Of a stretch of DNA of 64,000 nt, positions 19,308-28,626 are shown one piece after another. This stretch comes from Solibacillus isronensis. GTDB taxonomy: Bacteria; Bacillota; Bacilli; Bacillales_A; Planococcaceae. Each line of letters starts with the position of its first letter. The stretch's first letter is position 1. The position numbers and the translations under genes were made by a program. Below the pieces are notes generated by a model. That model was not told the DNA's origin and ran no database searches. It saw only the letters and a list, made by a program, of their open reading frames with translations. The stretch is taken from the NCBI RefSeq assembly GCF_023715405.1, contig NZ_JAMBOC010000005.1, forward strand, positions 62,001 through 126,000, read 5' to 3'.

Positions 19308-20015
19308 TTATAATCCGCCTAAATAAGCGGCTCTTACTTCATCGCTTTCCTGTAGTTCTTTTGCTGAACCTGTCAGTACGATTTTGCCTGTTTCCAAAAC
19401 ATAGGCACGGTGGGCAACGGATAATGCCATATGTGCATTTTGCTCTACAAGCAGTACGGTCACGCCTTCTTTGTTGACCATTTCGATAATGTTGAAGATG
19501 TTTTTTACCATGAGCGGAGCAAGACCCATTGATGGCTCATCCATGATAATCAGCTTTGGCTTAGCCATTAGAGCCCGGCCCATCGCAAGCATCTGCTGTT
19601 CACCGCCTGACAACGTACCTGAAAGCTGCTTGCGTCGTTCTAACAGACGAGGGAATAATTCAAATACATGATTTAAATCCTTTTTTATAGCCTCTTTGTC
19701 ATTTCGTAAATAGGCACCCAATTCCAGATTTTCTTCCACTGTCATATTTGAGAATACACGACGACCTTCAGGTACATGTGAGATTCCTGCCTTTACAATC
19801 GATTGTGCCGGCTTTCCATCAATTGCCGCACCTAAATATTCAATTGAACCGCGCTTTGGTTTCAGTAAACCTGAAATTGTTTTTAGTAATGTGCTTTTCC
19901 CTGCTCCATTGGCACCAATCAGTGTAACAATTTCACCTTCTTTTACTTCGAGGGAGATTCCTTTTAATGCTTGGATATTACCATAGAAAACATCGATATC
20001 ATTGATTATTAGCAT
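19308..20015 (-). CDS. livF: Branched-chain amino-acid ABC transporter, ATP-binding protein LivF
   Basis: This is the second ATPase of a LIV-type importer, cytoplasmic and bound to the LivHM channel. The 235-residue protein has Walker A GANGAGKST, the Q-loop region, signature LSGGEQQMLAMGRALMAKPKLIIMDEPSMGL and the short C-terminus typical of LivF. I place the start at the ATG behind GAGGAGGT, which lies at the livG stop codon. It is the last gene of livK-H-M-G-F. Confidence 0.93.
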   Translation of the reverse strand: MLIINDIDVFYGNIQALKGISLEVKEGEIVTLIGANGAGKSTLLKTISGLLKPKRGSIEYLGAAIDGKPAQSIVKAGISHVPEGRRVFSNMTVEENLELGAYLRNDKEAIKKDLNHVFELFPRLLERRKQLSGTLSGGEQQMLAMGRALMAKPKLIIMDEPSMGLAPLMVKNIFNIIEMVNKEGVTVLLVEQNAHMALSVAHRAYVLETGKIVLTGSAKELQESDEVRAAYLGGL

Positions 20016-20016
20016 A

Positions 20017-20793
20017 TTATTCTGTAACCTCCTCACCTAAGTACGCTTCAATTACTTTAGGGTTTGAACGTATTTCTTCAGGTGTCCCATCAGCAATTAA
20101 TTGTCCGTGGTCAAGCACGTAAATCCGTTCGCAAATACCCATAACTAAGTTCATATCATGTTCGATTAATAAAATTGTTAAATCAAATTCTTTCCGAATG
20201 AAGGCGATAAGCTCCATTAAATCATGTGTTTCCTTTGCATTCATTCCGGCTGCAGGCTCATCCAGCAATAATAGCTTTGGTGCAGCAGCCAATGCCCGGG
20301 CAATTTCCAGGCGACGCTGCATTCCGTAAGGCAAGTTTTTCGCAAGCTCATCCCGGTATACATCAAGTCCAAAAATTTTCAAGAATGCCAAGGACTCCTG
20401 TTCCATTTTCTCTTCGCCACTAAAGTGACTCGGTAAACGGAAAATGCTTGAAACTAAATTATGTTTTGCCAATCCATGGTTAGCGACCTTTACATTATCC
20501 AGTACAGATAACTCTTTAAATAGGCGAATATTTTGGAATGTCCGGCTAATACCTTGGCGTGTCACCTTATATGGATCCAGGCCGCCAATTGCTTTTCCGT
20601 TGAATAGAATTGTCCCTTCCGTTGGTGTATATACCCCTGTCAGCATATTAAATGTGGTTGTTTTCCCTGCGCCATTCGGGCCGATTAAACCTATCAACTC
20701 TCCTTGATTCAAATGCATTTCTACATTTTGAACAGCCTTTAAACCCCCAAACTGAATACCTAGCTTTTCTACTTTTAGAAGTGCACTGCTCAT
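20017..20793 (-). CDS. livG: Branched-chain amino-acid ABC transporter, ATP-binding protein LivG
   Basis: The 258-residue ATPase has Walker A GPNGAGKTTTFNMLTG, the LivG-specific ISRTFQNIRLF segment, signature LPYGMQRRLEIARALAAAPKLLLLDEPAAGMN, and the long C-terminal tail typical of LivG. It powers branched-chain amino-acid import through LivH/LivM. It overlaps livM by four bases (ATGA) and is followed directly by livF. Confidence 0.94.
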   Translation of the reverse strand: MSSALLKVEKLGIQFGGLKAVQNVEMHLNQGELIGLIGPNGAGKTTTFNMLTGVYTPTEGTILFNGKAIGGLDPYKVTRQGISRTFQNIRLFKELSVLDNVKVANHGLAKHNLVSSIFRLPSHFSGEEKMEQESLAFLKIFGLDVYRDELAKNLPYGMQRRLEIARALAAAPKLLLLDEPAAGMNAKETHDLMELIAFIRKEFDLTILLIEHDMNLVMGICERIYVLDHGQLIADGTPEEIRSNPKVIEAYLGEEVTE

Positions 20794-21728
20794 ACGCGAG
20801 TACCTCCTTTTTTACCAAACTTGAAGTATGCTGTGATTTCTTTTGAACCTAATAAACCTGTAGGTCGATAAAGCATAACTAATATTAAAATCAGTGAGTA
20901 AATGATCATCCGCGTTTCCGGGAAGTCCTGTAAATACGTAGAAACGAATGTTAGCAATACCGCAGCAATTACAGAACCGGATAAGCTGCCCAAACCGCCC
21001 AATACGACGAATATTAAAATATCAAATGACTTTAAAAACCCGAATGCTGTCGGCTGAATAATATAATAGTTATGTGCATAGATAGCACCCGCCACTCCAG
21101 CGAAGAACGAACCGATTGCAAATGCGACAACTTTGTAATAGGTTGTGTTAATGCCCATTGCGTCAGCCGCAATTTCATCTTCACGTATGGAAATACACGC
21201 ACGACCATGCCGTGAATTCGTAAAGTTCGAGATGACGAGAATTGTAATGAATGTCGCAAAAAATGCATATGTCCATGTTGACTGATGGGCAACTTGCAAG
21301 CCTGCTGCACCACCTACATAGTCCGTATTCACAAATACAATTCGAATAATTTCAGCAAACCCTAGCGTAGCAATCGCCAAGTAGTCGCCTTTTAAACGAA
21401 GTGAAGGAATTCCTACAAGCAATCCGGCAAGTGCTGCGACAATAGCGCCAATTAAAATGGCTGTGATAAATGGCATGCCAAATTTCATTGTACAAATAGC
21501 CGATATGTAAGCTCCGACAGCCAGGAAACCTGCATGCCCTATTGAGAACTGACCTGTAACCCCGATAATGACATGTAAACTTACCGCCAAAATAACATTA
21601 ATACACATTGCGATGAACATGTTTTGATAGTAGAACTGGATAACACCGTTGGAAATCAATAATTGAACAACTGCATAAATCACAAGTGCTAGGACGGCAT
21701 AACCCCAAAAGATTTTCGATTTTTTCAT
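20790..21728 (-). CDS. livM: Branched-chain amino-acid ABC transporter permease LivM
   Basis: This is a polytopic membrane protein of 312 residues with about ten hydrophobic segments and the conserved permease signature around IGITGQFSIGHAGFLAVGAY-type sequence (here GVTGQFSIGHAGF) and GRACISIREDEIAADAMGIN, the cytoplasmic loop that docks the ATPases. The start is at the ATG behind AGGTGA, ten bases after the livH stop. It pairs with LivH to form the channel. Confidence 0.93.
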   Translation of the reverse strand: MKKSKIFWGYAVLALVIYAVVQLLISNGVIQFYYQNMFIAMCINVILAVSLHVIIGVTGQFSIGHAGFLAVGAYISAICTMKFGMPFITAILIGAIVAALAGLLVGIPSLRLKGDYLAIATLGFAEIIRIVFVNTDYVGGAAGLQVAHQSTWTYAFFATFITILVISNFTNSRHGRACISIREDEIAADAMGINTTYYKVVAFAIGSFFAGVAGAIYAHNYYIIQPTAFGFLKSFDILIFVVLGGLGSLSGSVIAAVLLTFVSTYLQDFPETRMIIYSLILILVMLYRPTGLLGSKEITAYFKFGKKGGTRV

Positions 21729-21737
21729 GCTGTTCAC

Positions 21738-22613
21738 CTACACTTTCTCGCGCGTATTTTTACCGAAAATACCCGCTGGACGTAATATTAGAATTAAAAT
21801 CAGGATGACAAATGCGGCTGCATCTCGCCATAATGAATATCCGAGTGCCGAAACAACTGTTTCAACAACCCCTAGTACAAGACCGCCTACCATTGCTCCC
21901 GGAATAATACCAATACCACCTAAAACAGCGGCAATGAATGCTTTAATACCAGGCATAATCCCCATTAGCGGATCGATACGTGTATAGTAAATACCAAAAA
22001 TTACGCCCGCAGCTCCTGCCAGTGCAGAACCAATTGCGAATGTGGCTGAAATTGTATTATCTACGTTAATGCCCATTAAGCGAGCTGCATCTGCATCATG
22101 GGATACGGCGCGCATCGCCTTACCGATTTTTGTTTTATGAACAATGAATTGTAATAAGATCATTAAGAAAATCGAAACAGATAAGATGAATATCGCCAGT
22201 GTACTGATCTGTGCACCGAAAATTTCAATATTCTTCGTTGTAAATACATTCGGATACGCCTCTGGAGAAGGGCCTCTAAAGAAAATTACCGTATACTCGA
22301 TTAACAGTGAGACACCAATTGCCGTAATAAGGGCTGCGATCCGAGTTGCATTACGCAGTCGTTTATAAGCGACACGCTCGATTATTACTCCAATGACAGC
22401 ACATAATATCATCGCGATAATAAGGGCTAAAAAGACATTCATTTCCCAACGTGCAATGGCATAAAAGCCGATAAAAGCACCAAGCATGAAAACATCACCA
22501 TGGGCAAAGTTGATGAGCTTAATAATTCCGTATACCATCGTATAGCCTAGTGCGATTAGTGCATAAATACTACCTAGCGAAATACCATTCACTAATTGTT
22601 GGATCCATTCCAT
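21738..22613 (-). CDS. livH: Branched-chain amino-acid ABC transporter permease LivH
   Basis: The 291-residue membrane protein begins MEWIQQLVNGISLGSIYALIALGYTMVYGIIKLINFAHGD, the hallmark LivH N-terminus. It has about eight transmembrane segments and the coupling-loop pattern GKAMRAVSHDADAARLMGIN. I choose the ATG behind AAAGGAG rather than the GTG three codons upstream. A terminator-like hairpin separates it from livK, which would reduce its expression relative to the binding protein. Confidence 0.93.
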   Translation of the reverse strand: MEWIQQLVNGISLGSIYALIALGYTMVYGIIKLINFAHGDVFMLGAFIGFYAIARWEMNVFLALIIAMILCAVIGVIIERVAYKRLRNATRIAALITAIGVSLLIEYTVIFFRGPSPEAYPNVFTTKNIEIFGAQISTLAIFILSVSIFLMILLQFIVHKTKIGKAMRAVSHDADAARLMGINVDNTISATFAIGSALAGAAGVIFGIYYTRIDPLMGIMPGIKAFIAAVLGGIGIIPGAMVGGLVLGVVETVVSALGYSLWRDAAAFVILILILILRPAGIFGKNTREKV

Positions 22614-22646
22614 ACAGTTCACTCCTTTTTTCTCTATTAATGTATG

Positions 22647-22677
22647 AAAAAAAAGGGAGGCTAGTTCCGCCCCCCTT
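22647..22677 (-). terminator. Intra-operon terminator between livK and livH
   Basis: On the minus strand the arms GGGGGGC and GCCTCCC (one G-T pair) are followed by T8. It lies between the substrate-binding protein gene and the permease gene and would make the downstream genes less abundant, a common arrangement for ABC importers. Confidence 0.8.
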
Positions 22678-22689
22678 ACTCGTAAAAAA

Positions 22690-23904
22690 TTAAGGATTAA
22701 CTTTAGAGTTGAACTGTTGTTTGCCGTCTACGAATTCTAGAACTGTTGCTGATTTTACTGGGTTGTGGTTTTCGTCAACTGTGAAAGTACCTGTTACTAA
22801 GCTTAAATCTTTCGTTGCTGCAAGCTGCTTTTGAATTGCTTCGCCTGTAATGTCTCCATCTACACGCTTAATCGCATCAACGATAAAGTAAATCGAATCA
22901 TAACCTAGTGCATGGAAAGCATTCGGTGATTTGCTGTACTCATCATTAAATGCTGTAACGAAGTCCTGAATCTTTGAATCCGGATCTTCAGATGAGTAGT
23001 GGTTAGTAATAAATGTATTATTTAACGCATCAGCACCCGCTAATTCAATTAGTGTTGGCGAGTCCCAACCATCAGCACCCATTAACGGAACGGTAATACC
23101 TAATTCACGTGCTTGTTTTACGATAATCCCTACTTCTTCATAGTAGCCAGGGATGAAAATGAAATCAGGATTTTTCCCTTTAATATTAGTTAATTGAGAT
23201 TTAAAGTCTACGTCCTTTGCAACATACGCCTCTTCTGCGACTACCGAACCACCATTTGCAGAAATAGTTTCCTTAAATGATGCGGCTAAACCTTTTGCGT
23301 AATCTGAAGCATTATCCGCGAAAATTGCCACATTTTTAGCTTGTAGTTCATTTGTCGCAAAATTTGCTGCTACCGTCCCTTGGAATGGGTCGATGAAACA
23401 AGTACGGAATGCATATTCATTTACTGTTCCGTCATCGTTTACTGTTACATTTGGTGCAGTACCTGACCCTGTCACCATCGGAACTTTATGCTGACTTGCG
23501 ATTTGTACTGTTGCAACGGAGTTCCCTGAAGTAGCCGGCGCTAACATTGCCACTACTTTTTCCTGTTCTGCTAATTTCATGGCAGCAGAAGTTGCTTCCG
23601 CAGTTTCTGATTTATTGTCGACTGGAATGTACTCCAGTTTTTTTCCATCTATACCGCCTGCTGCATTAATTTCTTCAATCGCCAATTTTGCTCCATCATT
23701 AATCGATGATCCGTATGAAGCTACAGCACCTGATAATTCTAAGTTGGCTCCGATTTTAATTGTGTCGCCTGCTGCATTACTGCCGCCACCACCTGATCCT
23801 GAAGAACTAGAGGTATCATCACCGCATCCAGCTAACACCCCTGTTAATAAAGCTGTTGCCATGAATAATGAACCATACTTTTTTGTCTTTTTGTGATTTG
23901 TCAT
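22690..23904 (-). CDS. livK: Branched-chain amino-acid ABC transporter, substrate-binding lipoprotein
   Basis: This is an extracellular lipoprotein that captures the substrate for LivHMGF. A basic start (MTNHKKTKKYG) and hydrophobic stretch lead to the lipobox GVLAGC, followed by a Ser/Gly linker and a periplasmic-binding-protein type I domain (IKIGANLELSGAVASYGSSINDGAKLAIEEINAAGGIDGKKLEYIPVDNKS). About 404 residues. Three consecutive ATGs follow AAGGGGG; the third gives the best spacing. It is the first gene of the operon, with a clear promoter upstream. Confidence 0.93.
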   Translation of the reverse strand: MTNHKKTKKYGSLFMATALLTGVLAGCGDDTSSSSGSGGGGSNAAGDTIKIGANLELSGAVASYGSSINDGAKLAIEEINAAGGIDGKKLEYIPVDNKSETAEATSAAMKLAEQEKVVAMLAPATSGNSVATVQIASQHKVPMVTGSGTAPNVTVNDDGTVNEYAFRTCFIDPFQGTVAANFATNELQAKNVAIFADNASDYAKGLAASFKETISANGGSVVAEEAYVAKDVDFKSQLTNIKGKNPDFIFIPGYYEEVGIIVKQARELGITVPLMGADGWDSPTLIELAGADALNNTFITNHYSSEDPDSKIQDFVTAFNDEYSKSPNAFHALGYDSIYFIVDAIKRVDGDITGEAIQKQLAATKDLSLVTGTFTVDENHNPVKSATVLEFVDGKQQFNSKVNP

Positions 23905-23951
23905 CATCATTTCCCCCTTAGTCATACTACAAATGTTTGATATTTCTGATA

Positions 23952-23980
23952 ATTATAACCAATACCCTACATTCGCACAA
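23952..23980 (-). promoter_or_regulatory. Sigma-A promoter of the liv operon
   Basis: On the minus strand TTGTGC and a perfect TATAAT are separated by exactly 17 bases, giving a leader of roughly 40 bases before livK. Confidence 0.72.
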
Positions 23981-24138
23981 TCTAAATTTCAATATTCAGA
24001 ATAAATCTACGAGAATAATATAAACAATTATTCCAACTTCTGTATTGTAATCGAATACCAATTATTAGTCTAGTACGATTATTCTGTTAATTTTATGTAT
24101 TTTAAATTTACAGTCTACTATTTTCTGATAATAAAAAA

Positions 24139-24172
24139 CGCCGTTTATTTCTCCGGAATCCGAAAAACGACG
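24139..24172 (-). terminator. Terminator overlapping the end of the methyltransferase gene
   Basis: The arms CGTCGTTT and AAACGGCG (minus strand, one T-G pair) with an inner CGG/CCG pair are followed by T6. The stem includes the stop codon, so the last codons double as terminator. Confidence 0.75.
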
Positions 24173-24750
24173 ATACGTTCATTTTCATTTTTTTCATGTC
24201 GTAATTTTATATCTAAATAGCAATGAAGTGACTGCTCTTGTTGTAAATAATCCATATAGTCAGGGGATGGATAATATAAAATAATATCTACCATGCGCGG
24301 ATATGACATGATGGAGTCCATAACATGCTTTATAAACTCACGAAACACATGTATTGAGAAGGGGTTGAAGAAGAAAAAGACATTATCGTGCTTTGTAATT
24401 TCATATGTTTCGGCAATGATATTCAAAAATTGAATCGGTGCTTGCTTCTTCTTTACTTTTTTTAAATACTGCTCTGCATTATGCTCGGCTTCCGTAAAAA
24501 ACTTCTGATCCATTTCAATACCTATAACGGGAATATGGAAGCGATGATATATATAAATAGGCACTCGCCCTTTCCCGCAGCCGATATCTAGAAAACGTGG
24601 ATTAGCTGGCAGTTCGTAGCATTCGAATAATTGCTCCAGTCCGCTGTATGGTGTTGGTTCATAGCGATGGTACTTTGCTAATTTAGGAAAACCGTATTGA
24701 TAACCGGTCGTTTGGATGTTTAGCATATGATCATATTGCTGTTCGTTCAT
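24145..24750 (-). CDS. Class I SAM-dependent methyltransferase, substrate unknown
   Basis: The 201-residue protein carries the SAM-binding motif I FLDIGCGKGRVPIYI around residue 52 and the acidic strand-2 end IGIEMDQ. The region VFFFFNPFSIHVFREFI takes the place of motif IV. It has no signal peptide. The family usually methylates small molecules or proteins, and nothing here identifies the substrate. AGGTGA precedes the ATG. It sits 42 bases downstream of ogt on the same strand and may be cotranscribed. Confidence 0.8.
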   Translation of the reverse strand: MNEQQYDHMLNIQTTGYQYGFPKLAKYHRYEPTPYSGLEQLFECYELPANPRFLDIGCGKGRVPIYIYHRFHIPVIGIEMDQKFFTEAEHNAEQYLKKVKKKQAPIQFLNIIAETYEITKHDNVFFFFNPFSIHVFREFIKHVMDSIMSYPRMVDIILYYPSPDYMDYLQQEQSLHCYLDIKLRHEKNENERIVVFRIPEK

Positions 24751-24792
24751 TCGTTCACCTCACTAGTTTCAAAATTTTATGTTACTATAACG

Positions 24793-25272
24793 TTAATTTA
24801 AATTGAAGCTGTATTTAAGCTCATGTTCAAGTAACCACTGTTTTCTCCATAAACCGCCTGCATACCCTGTAAGTTTTCCATTTTGACCGATAACCCGGTG
24901 GCATGGAACGATAATACTTATGACATTTTTGCTATTTGTCATCCCAACAGCGCGGACCGCCTTTTCATTTGCAATTTGTTGGGCAATTTCTTTATAAGAA
25001 GCGGTTTTCCCGTAAGGAACGGTTGTTAATGCTTGCCATACTGATGTTTGAAACATTGTTCCCTGTAATTTATAAAGTACCGAAAAATCTTTACGTTGGC
25101 CTTTAAAATATTCTTCCAGTTCTATTCTGCAGTCTAATAAAAGCTGAGGGGTATCATTAGTTGGGAAGTTTAGAATTTCTTCTCGCTCTGCAAATAATAC
25201 CGATGCTATAAAATGTTCGCTTCCTGCAATTTCAATAACACCTATTGGTGAAACATAATCTAATTTATACAT
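24793..25272 (-). CDS. ogt: Methylated-DNA--protein-cysteine S-methyltransferase
   Basis: This suicide enzyme removes the methyl group from O6-methylguanine. The active site IIVPCHRVIG is present, preceded by the helix-turn-helix segment GKTASYKEIAQQIANEKAVRAVGMTNSKN. About 159 residues, typical for Ogt. AAGGAGG lies upstream of two adjacent ATGs; the second gives the better spacing. No adaptive-response regulator (Ada) domain is attached. Confidence 0.92.
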   Translation of the reverse strand: MYKLDYVSPIGVIEIAGSEHFIASVLFAEREEILNFPTNDTPQLLLDCRIELEEYFKGQRKDFSVLYKLQGTMFQTSVWQALTTVPYGKTASYKEIAQQIANEKAVRAVGMTNSKNVISIIVPCHRVIGQNGKLTGYAGGLWRKQWLLEHELKYSFNLN

Positions 25273-25322
25273 CATATGCCTCCTTCCTTTCTCCAAATTT
25301 ACTATAGCGTAATTTCTTTATT

Positions 25323-25362
25323 AAAAAAAGAACCTTTAATCCGACAATGATTAAAGGTTCTT
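25323..25362 (-). terminator. Terminator after mqo
   Basis: A 14-bp perfect stem (AAGAACCTTTAATC and complement) is followed by T7 on the minus strand. Confidence 0.92.
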
Positions 25363-25373
25363 CCTATTAACAA

Positions 25374-26858
25374 TTATGCTTTGTTTAAACCTAAAGCTTT
25401 CGTTGTTGTTTCATGTACTTCTTTTAGAAGTTCTGTATTTTCAACTAAGTTTTCACCGTAAGATGGAATCATTTCCTTAATCTTAGGCTCCCAAGCTTTC
25501 ATTTCTTCTGGGAAGCATTGGTTGATTACTTTTAACATAACAGATACAGCTGTAGAAGCACCTGGAGATGCACCTAATAATGCTGCAATAGAACCGTCAT
25601 GTGCAGTTACAACTTCAGTACCGAATTGTAGTGTACCTTTACCAGCGTCTGTGTCCTTAATAACTTGAACACGTTGACCTGCAACACTGATTTCCCAGTC
25701 ATCTGACTTAGCAGTAGGAATGAATTGACGTAATTCCTCCATACGTGCTTCTTTTGAAAGAACTAATTGAGAAACTAGATATTTGCTCAATGACATTTCT
25801 TTCACACCACAAGCAAGTAATGTCAATAAGTTATGTGGTTTAATTGAAGCAAATAAATCCATATTTGAACCTGTTTTTAAGAACTTCGGAGAGAAGCCTG
25901 CAAATGGTCCGAATAATAATGATTTTTTACCATCGATATAACGAGTATCCAAGTGTGGTACTGACATCGGTGGTGCACCAACCGCTGCTTTACCATATAC
26001 TTTCGCATGGTGTTGGTTCACTACTTCTTCATTGTTACAAACTAAGAATAAACCAGAGATCGGGAATCCACCGATATGTTTTGATTCAGGGATACCAGAT
26101 TTTTGTAGTAACTCAAGGCTACCACCACCAGCTCCAAGGAATACAAATTTCGCAGTGTGATATTCAACTTTACTGTTTTCTTTGTTATGAACTTTTACTT
26201 CCCAAGAACCATCTTTTAAACGTTTAACATCTAAAACATTATGGTTGTAGTTTACATCTACATCTTGCTTTTGTAAGTTCGAGATTAACGTACGAGTTAA
26301 CGCCCCGAAGTTAACATCCGTACCAGAATCGATTTTTGTTGCAGCAATTGGTTCACTTGAAGTACGTTCATTCATAATTAAAGGAATCCATTGTTTAAGT
26401 GTATCAGGATCATCTGAGAATTCCATACCTTCGAATAATGGGTTCGCTGTCATTGCTGCATGACGCTTTTTAAGATACTCGACATTGCTAGCACCTTGTA
26501 CCATACTCATATGTGGCAGTGGCATAATGAATTCTTCCGGTTTCTCGATTTGCTTTGTGTTAACTAAGTGTGTCCAAAATTGTAGTGAATCTTGGAATTG
26601 TGTGTTAACGTTAATCGCTTTAGTAATATCGATTGTTCCGTCTTTTTTCTCGCTTGTGTAGTTAAGCTCACATAAAGCGGCATGCCCAGTTCCGGCATTG
26701 TTTAATTCGTGAGAGCTTTCTTCACCAGCTTTAGCTAAGTTCTCAAATACTTTGATCTTCCAATCCGGTGCTAATTCTTTAAGCATTGTACCTAAAGTAG
26801 CACTCATAATTCCGGCACCAATTAAGATAACGTCTGATTTGATATGCTTGTTACTCAT
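25374..26858 (-). CDS. mqo: Malate:quinone oxidoreductase
   Basis: This FAD-dependent peripheral membrane enzyme oxidises malate to oxaloacetate and passes electrons to quinone. The 494-residue protein begins with a dinucleotide-binding motif ([21 protein letters not shown]) and has the Mqo signature blocks [16 protein letters not shown] and [16 protein letters not shown]. It is a single-gene unit with a strong terminator. A cre-like site 41 bases upstream suggests catabolite repression. It complements or replaces NAD-malate dehydrogenase in the TCA cycle. Confidence 0.95.
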   Translation of the reverse strand: MSNKHIKSDVILIGAGIMSATLGTMLKELAPDWKIKVFENLAKAGEESSHELNNAGTGHAALCELNYTSEKKDGTIDITKAINVNTQFQDSLQFWTHLVNTKQIEKPEEFIMPLPHMSMVQGASNVEYLKKRHAAMTANPLFEGMEFSDDPDTLKQWIPLIMNERTSSEPIAATKIDSGTDVNFGALTRTLISNLQKQDVDVNYNHNVLDVKRLKDGSWEVKVHNKENSKVEYHTAKFVFLGAGGGSLELLQKSGIPESKHIGGFPISGLFLVCNNEEVVNQHHAKVYGKAAVGAPPMSVPHLDTRYIDGKKSLLFGPFAGFSPKFLKTGSNMDLFASIKPHNLLTLLACGVKEMSLSKYLVSQLVLSKEARMEELRQFIPTAKSDDWEISVAGQRVQVIKDTDAGKGTLQFGTEVVTAHDGSIAALLGASPGASTAVSVMLKVINQCFPEEMKAWEPKIKEMIPSYGENLVENTELLKEVHETTTKALGLNKA

Positions 26859-26898
26859 TTTTACCTTCCCTTACATATATATTAAGATTTTTAGAATA

Positions 26899-26914
26899 AT
26901 GTAAGCGCTCTATT
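26899..26914. promoter_or_regulatory. Possible cre (CcpA) site upstream of mqo
   Basis: ATGTAAGCGCTCTATT matches the catabolite-responsive element consensus at all but one defined position. It lies 41 bases upstream of the mqo start, where bound CcpA could block transcription. Candidate only. Confidence 0.4.
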
Positions 26915-27381
26915 CTATTATCGACAACCCTATATAGGAGACGATTCCATTGATTCTATATCATTTATTACCTTATTGTAGTGTAACACAATTGTGAAAA
27001 GATTAAAATATATACAAACTGCGACTTCGCCAGCAAGTGAAAAGGTTGTCCTTAGCGAGCAAAGGTAAAACATTTATGAGCATATTTTGCAGAAGCTTAA
27101 AATCATTTATTTATGTTTTCCTTATTTTCTAACAACTTTTTTCTAACTATTTCGTCTATTTTAAGTTATGCTACAATGAGAAGCCTCTACTTTTCATTAA
27201 ATGGAATTTCTATTAATATCAACTTGAAATATCGGCAATATTTTGTAAGAATAGTAGGCATCGCTCTTTGCATAAACTATATTATAAGTACAGTTATCAT
27301 AAGAAATACATGACAAATGTAAATAGTTCATAATTTAAATTAAAACTAAAATCAAATCTGAGTGAGATAAGGGGGATGTTT
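26915..27381. other. Long AT-rich intergenic region between mqo and degV-like gene
   Basis: About 470 bases without a convincing gene. A 66-codon open frame at 27113-27313 has no ribosome site and looks random. I see no strong hairpin; divergent promoters for mqo and the degV-like gene must lie here. Confidence 0.4.
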
Positions 27382-28227
27382 ATGAAAATTTATACGGATA
27401 GTGGTTCTGACTTACCGAAATCATTTTTTGATAATGAAGAAGTACATCTTTTTCCGTTACGCGTATTAGTGAAGGGTGTTGAGTATGATGACATTATTGG
27501 CATCACAACTGACCAAGTATACGCGGCAATTGCTGAAGGTGAGCAACTTAAAACATCACAAGTTTCATTAGAAGTATTTATTAACGCTTTTGAGGAACTA
27601 GCAAAATCCGGTGAAGAAGGAGTTTATATTGCCTTTTCATCAGAACTGTCTGGTACATGCCAAACAGCAATTTTGGCAAAAAATCAAGTATTGGAAAGTT
27701 ATCCGAACTTGAAATTAGAAGTTATTGATACGAAATGTGCTTCCTATGGTCAAGGCTTAGTAGTAAAAGAAGCCGTACGTTTAAATAAATTTGATATTGA
27801 GTTTAATGAAGCCGTTGAAAAACTTACAACAATGGCCAATTCAATGGAACATCTGTTTACAGTAGGCGATTTAAACCACTTAGCAAAAGGTGGCCGTGTT
27901 TCAAAAGCGAGTGCTTTTATGGGTGGATTACTTAATATTAAGCCTATTTTAAATATGGATGATGGCAAGCTTGTACCAATAGAAAAAACACGTGGATTTA
28001 AAAAGGCTACGCAACGTATGATTGCCCTTATGAAAGAACGTGGAGGAGACTTTTCGAATAAAGTTGTCGGTATTTCCCACAGTAATGATGAGGAATTAAT
28101 GCTAGAAATAAAAGCCGCAATTGCAGACTCATTACACCCGAAAGCAATTGAAACCACAACAATTGGTGCGGTAATCGGTGCACATGTCGGTCGAGGAACA
28201 ATTGCTATTTTCTTTACGGGACAATAA
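27382..28227 (+). CDS. DegV family fatty-acid-binding protein
   Basis: The 281-residue protein is of the DegV/FakB type, which bind a fatty acid for phosphorylation by FakA. It has the N-terminal MKIYTDSGSDLPKSFF pattern, the SGTCQTAILA loop, and VGDLNHLAKGGRVSKASAFMGGLLNIKPIL, which forms the lipid-contacting region. The second ATG of the frame is correctly spaced from AAGGGGG. It is a single gene. No fakA partner is in the window. Confidence 0.9.
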   Translation: MKIYTDSGSDLPKSFFDNEEVHLFPLRVLVKGVEYDDIIGITTDQVYAAIAEGEQLKTSQVSLEVFINAFEELAKSGEEGVYIAFSSELSGTCQTAILAKNQVLESYPNLKLEVIDTKCASYGQGLVVKEAVRLNKFDIEFNEAVEKLTTMANSMEHLFTVGDLNHLAKGGRVSKASAFMGGLLNIKPILNMDDGKLVPIEKTRGFKKATQRMIALMKERGGDFSNKVVGISHSNDEELMLEIKAAIADSLHPKAIETTTIGAVIGAHVGRGTIAIFFTGQ

Positions 28228-28238
28228 GTATACATTGT

Positions 28239-28278
28239 AAAAGCTGCCTAGAAAATTACTTTCTAGACAGCTTTTTTT
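28239..28278. terminator. Bidirectional terminator after the degV-like gene
   Basis: The arms AAAGCTG-CTAGAAA and TTTCTAG-CAGCTTT (one mismatch) are followed by T7 on the plus strand and A-rich sequence on the other side. It lies between convergent genes. Confidence 0.85.
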
Positions 28279-28280
28279 AC

Positions 28281-28526
28281 TTAAAAGAAAAAAAGCCCTG
28301 CAAGTGCAATACCGGTAATCGCTCCTAAAGCAATGCCATAACCAAATCCAGCCCCGCCAAAGCCCCAAAATCCAATACCATAACCATTTCTATCGGGCAT
28401 AATCCATACTTGGCGATTATCGACTTGTGTAATCCTACCTACATGCAGATTACCTTGATTATCTGTAATCCTTACCCGCTTCCCCTGATATTTGCAGCAT
28501 AAATCATACGCCTCTTTTGGATGCAT
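28281..28526 (-). CDS. Small protein with a beta-barrel-like N-terminus and glycine-rich hydrophobic tail
   Basis: I do not recognise this 81-residue protein. Residues 1-45 (KYQGKRVRITDNQGNLHVGRITQVDNRQVWIMP) have the strand pattern of a small SH3/Sm-like barrel. Residues 46-81 are Gly/Phe/Ala-rich and hydrophobic (GYGIGFWGFGGAGFGYGIALG), ending in a transmembrane-like LAGLFFF. Similar small proteins occur in spore-forming Bacillales, but no function can be given. The RBS GGAGTG is good. Confidence 0.6.
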   Translation of the reverse strand: MHPKEAYDLCCKYQGKRVRITDNQGNLHVGRITQVDNRQVWIMPDRNGYGIGFWGFGGAGFGYGIALGAITGIALAGLFFF

Positions 28527-28626
28527 CTATTTCACTCCTTTCCTTACTTTTTTCTACTATATGTTCAAGCAATTCGCACATACGAGCGCTTCGTCTAATT
28601 CATACACTAAGAAAAAGGAGAAAATT

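Noticed and set aside
27113..27313. 66-codon plus-strand open frame between mqo and the degV-like gene
   Set aside because: No ribosome binding site, composition follows the AT-rich intergenic background, and no recognisable domain.
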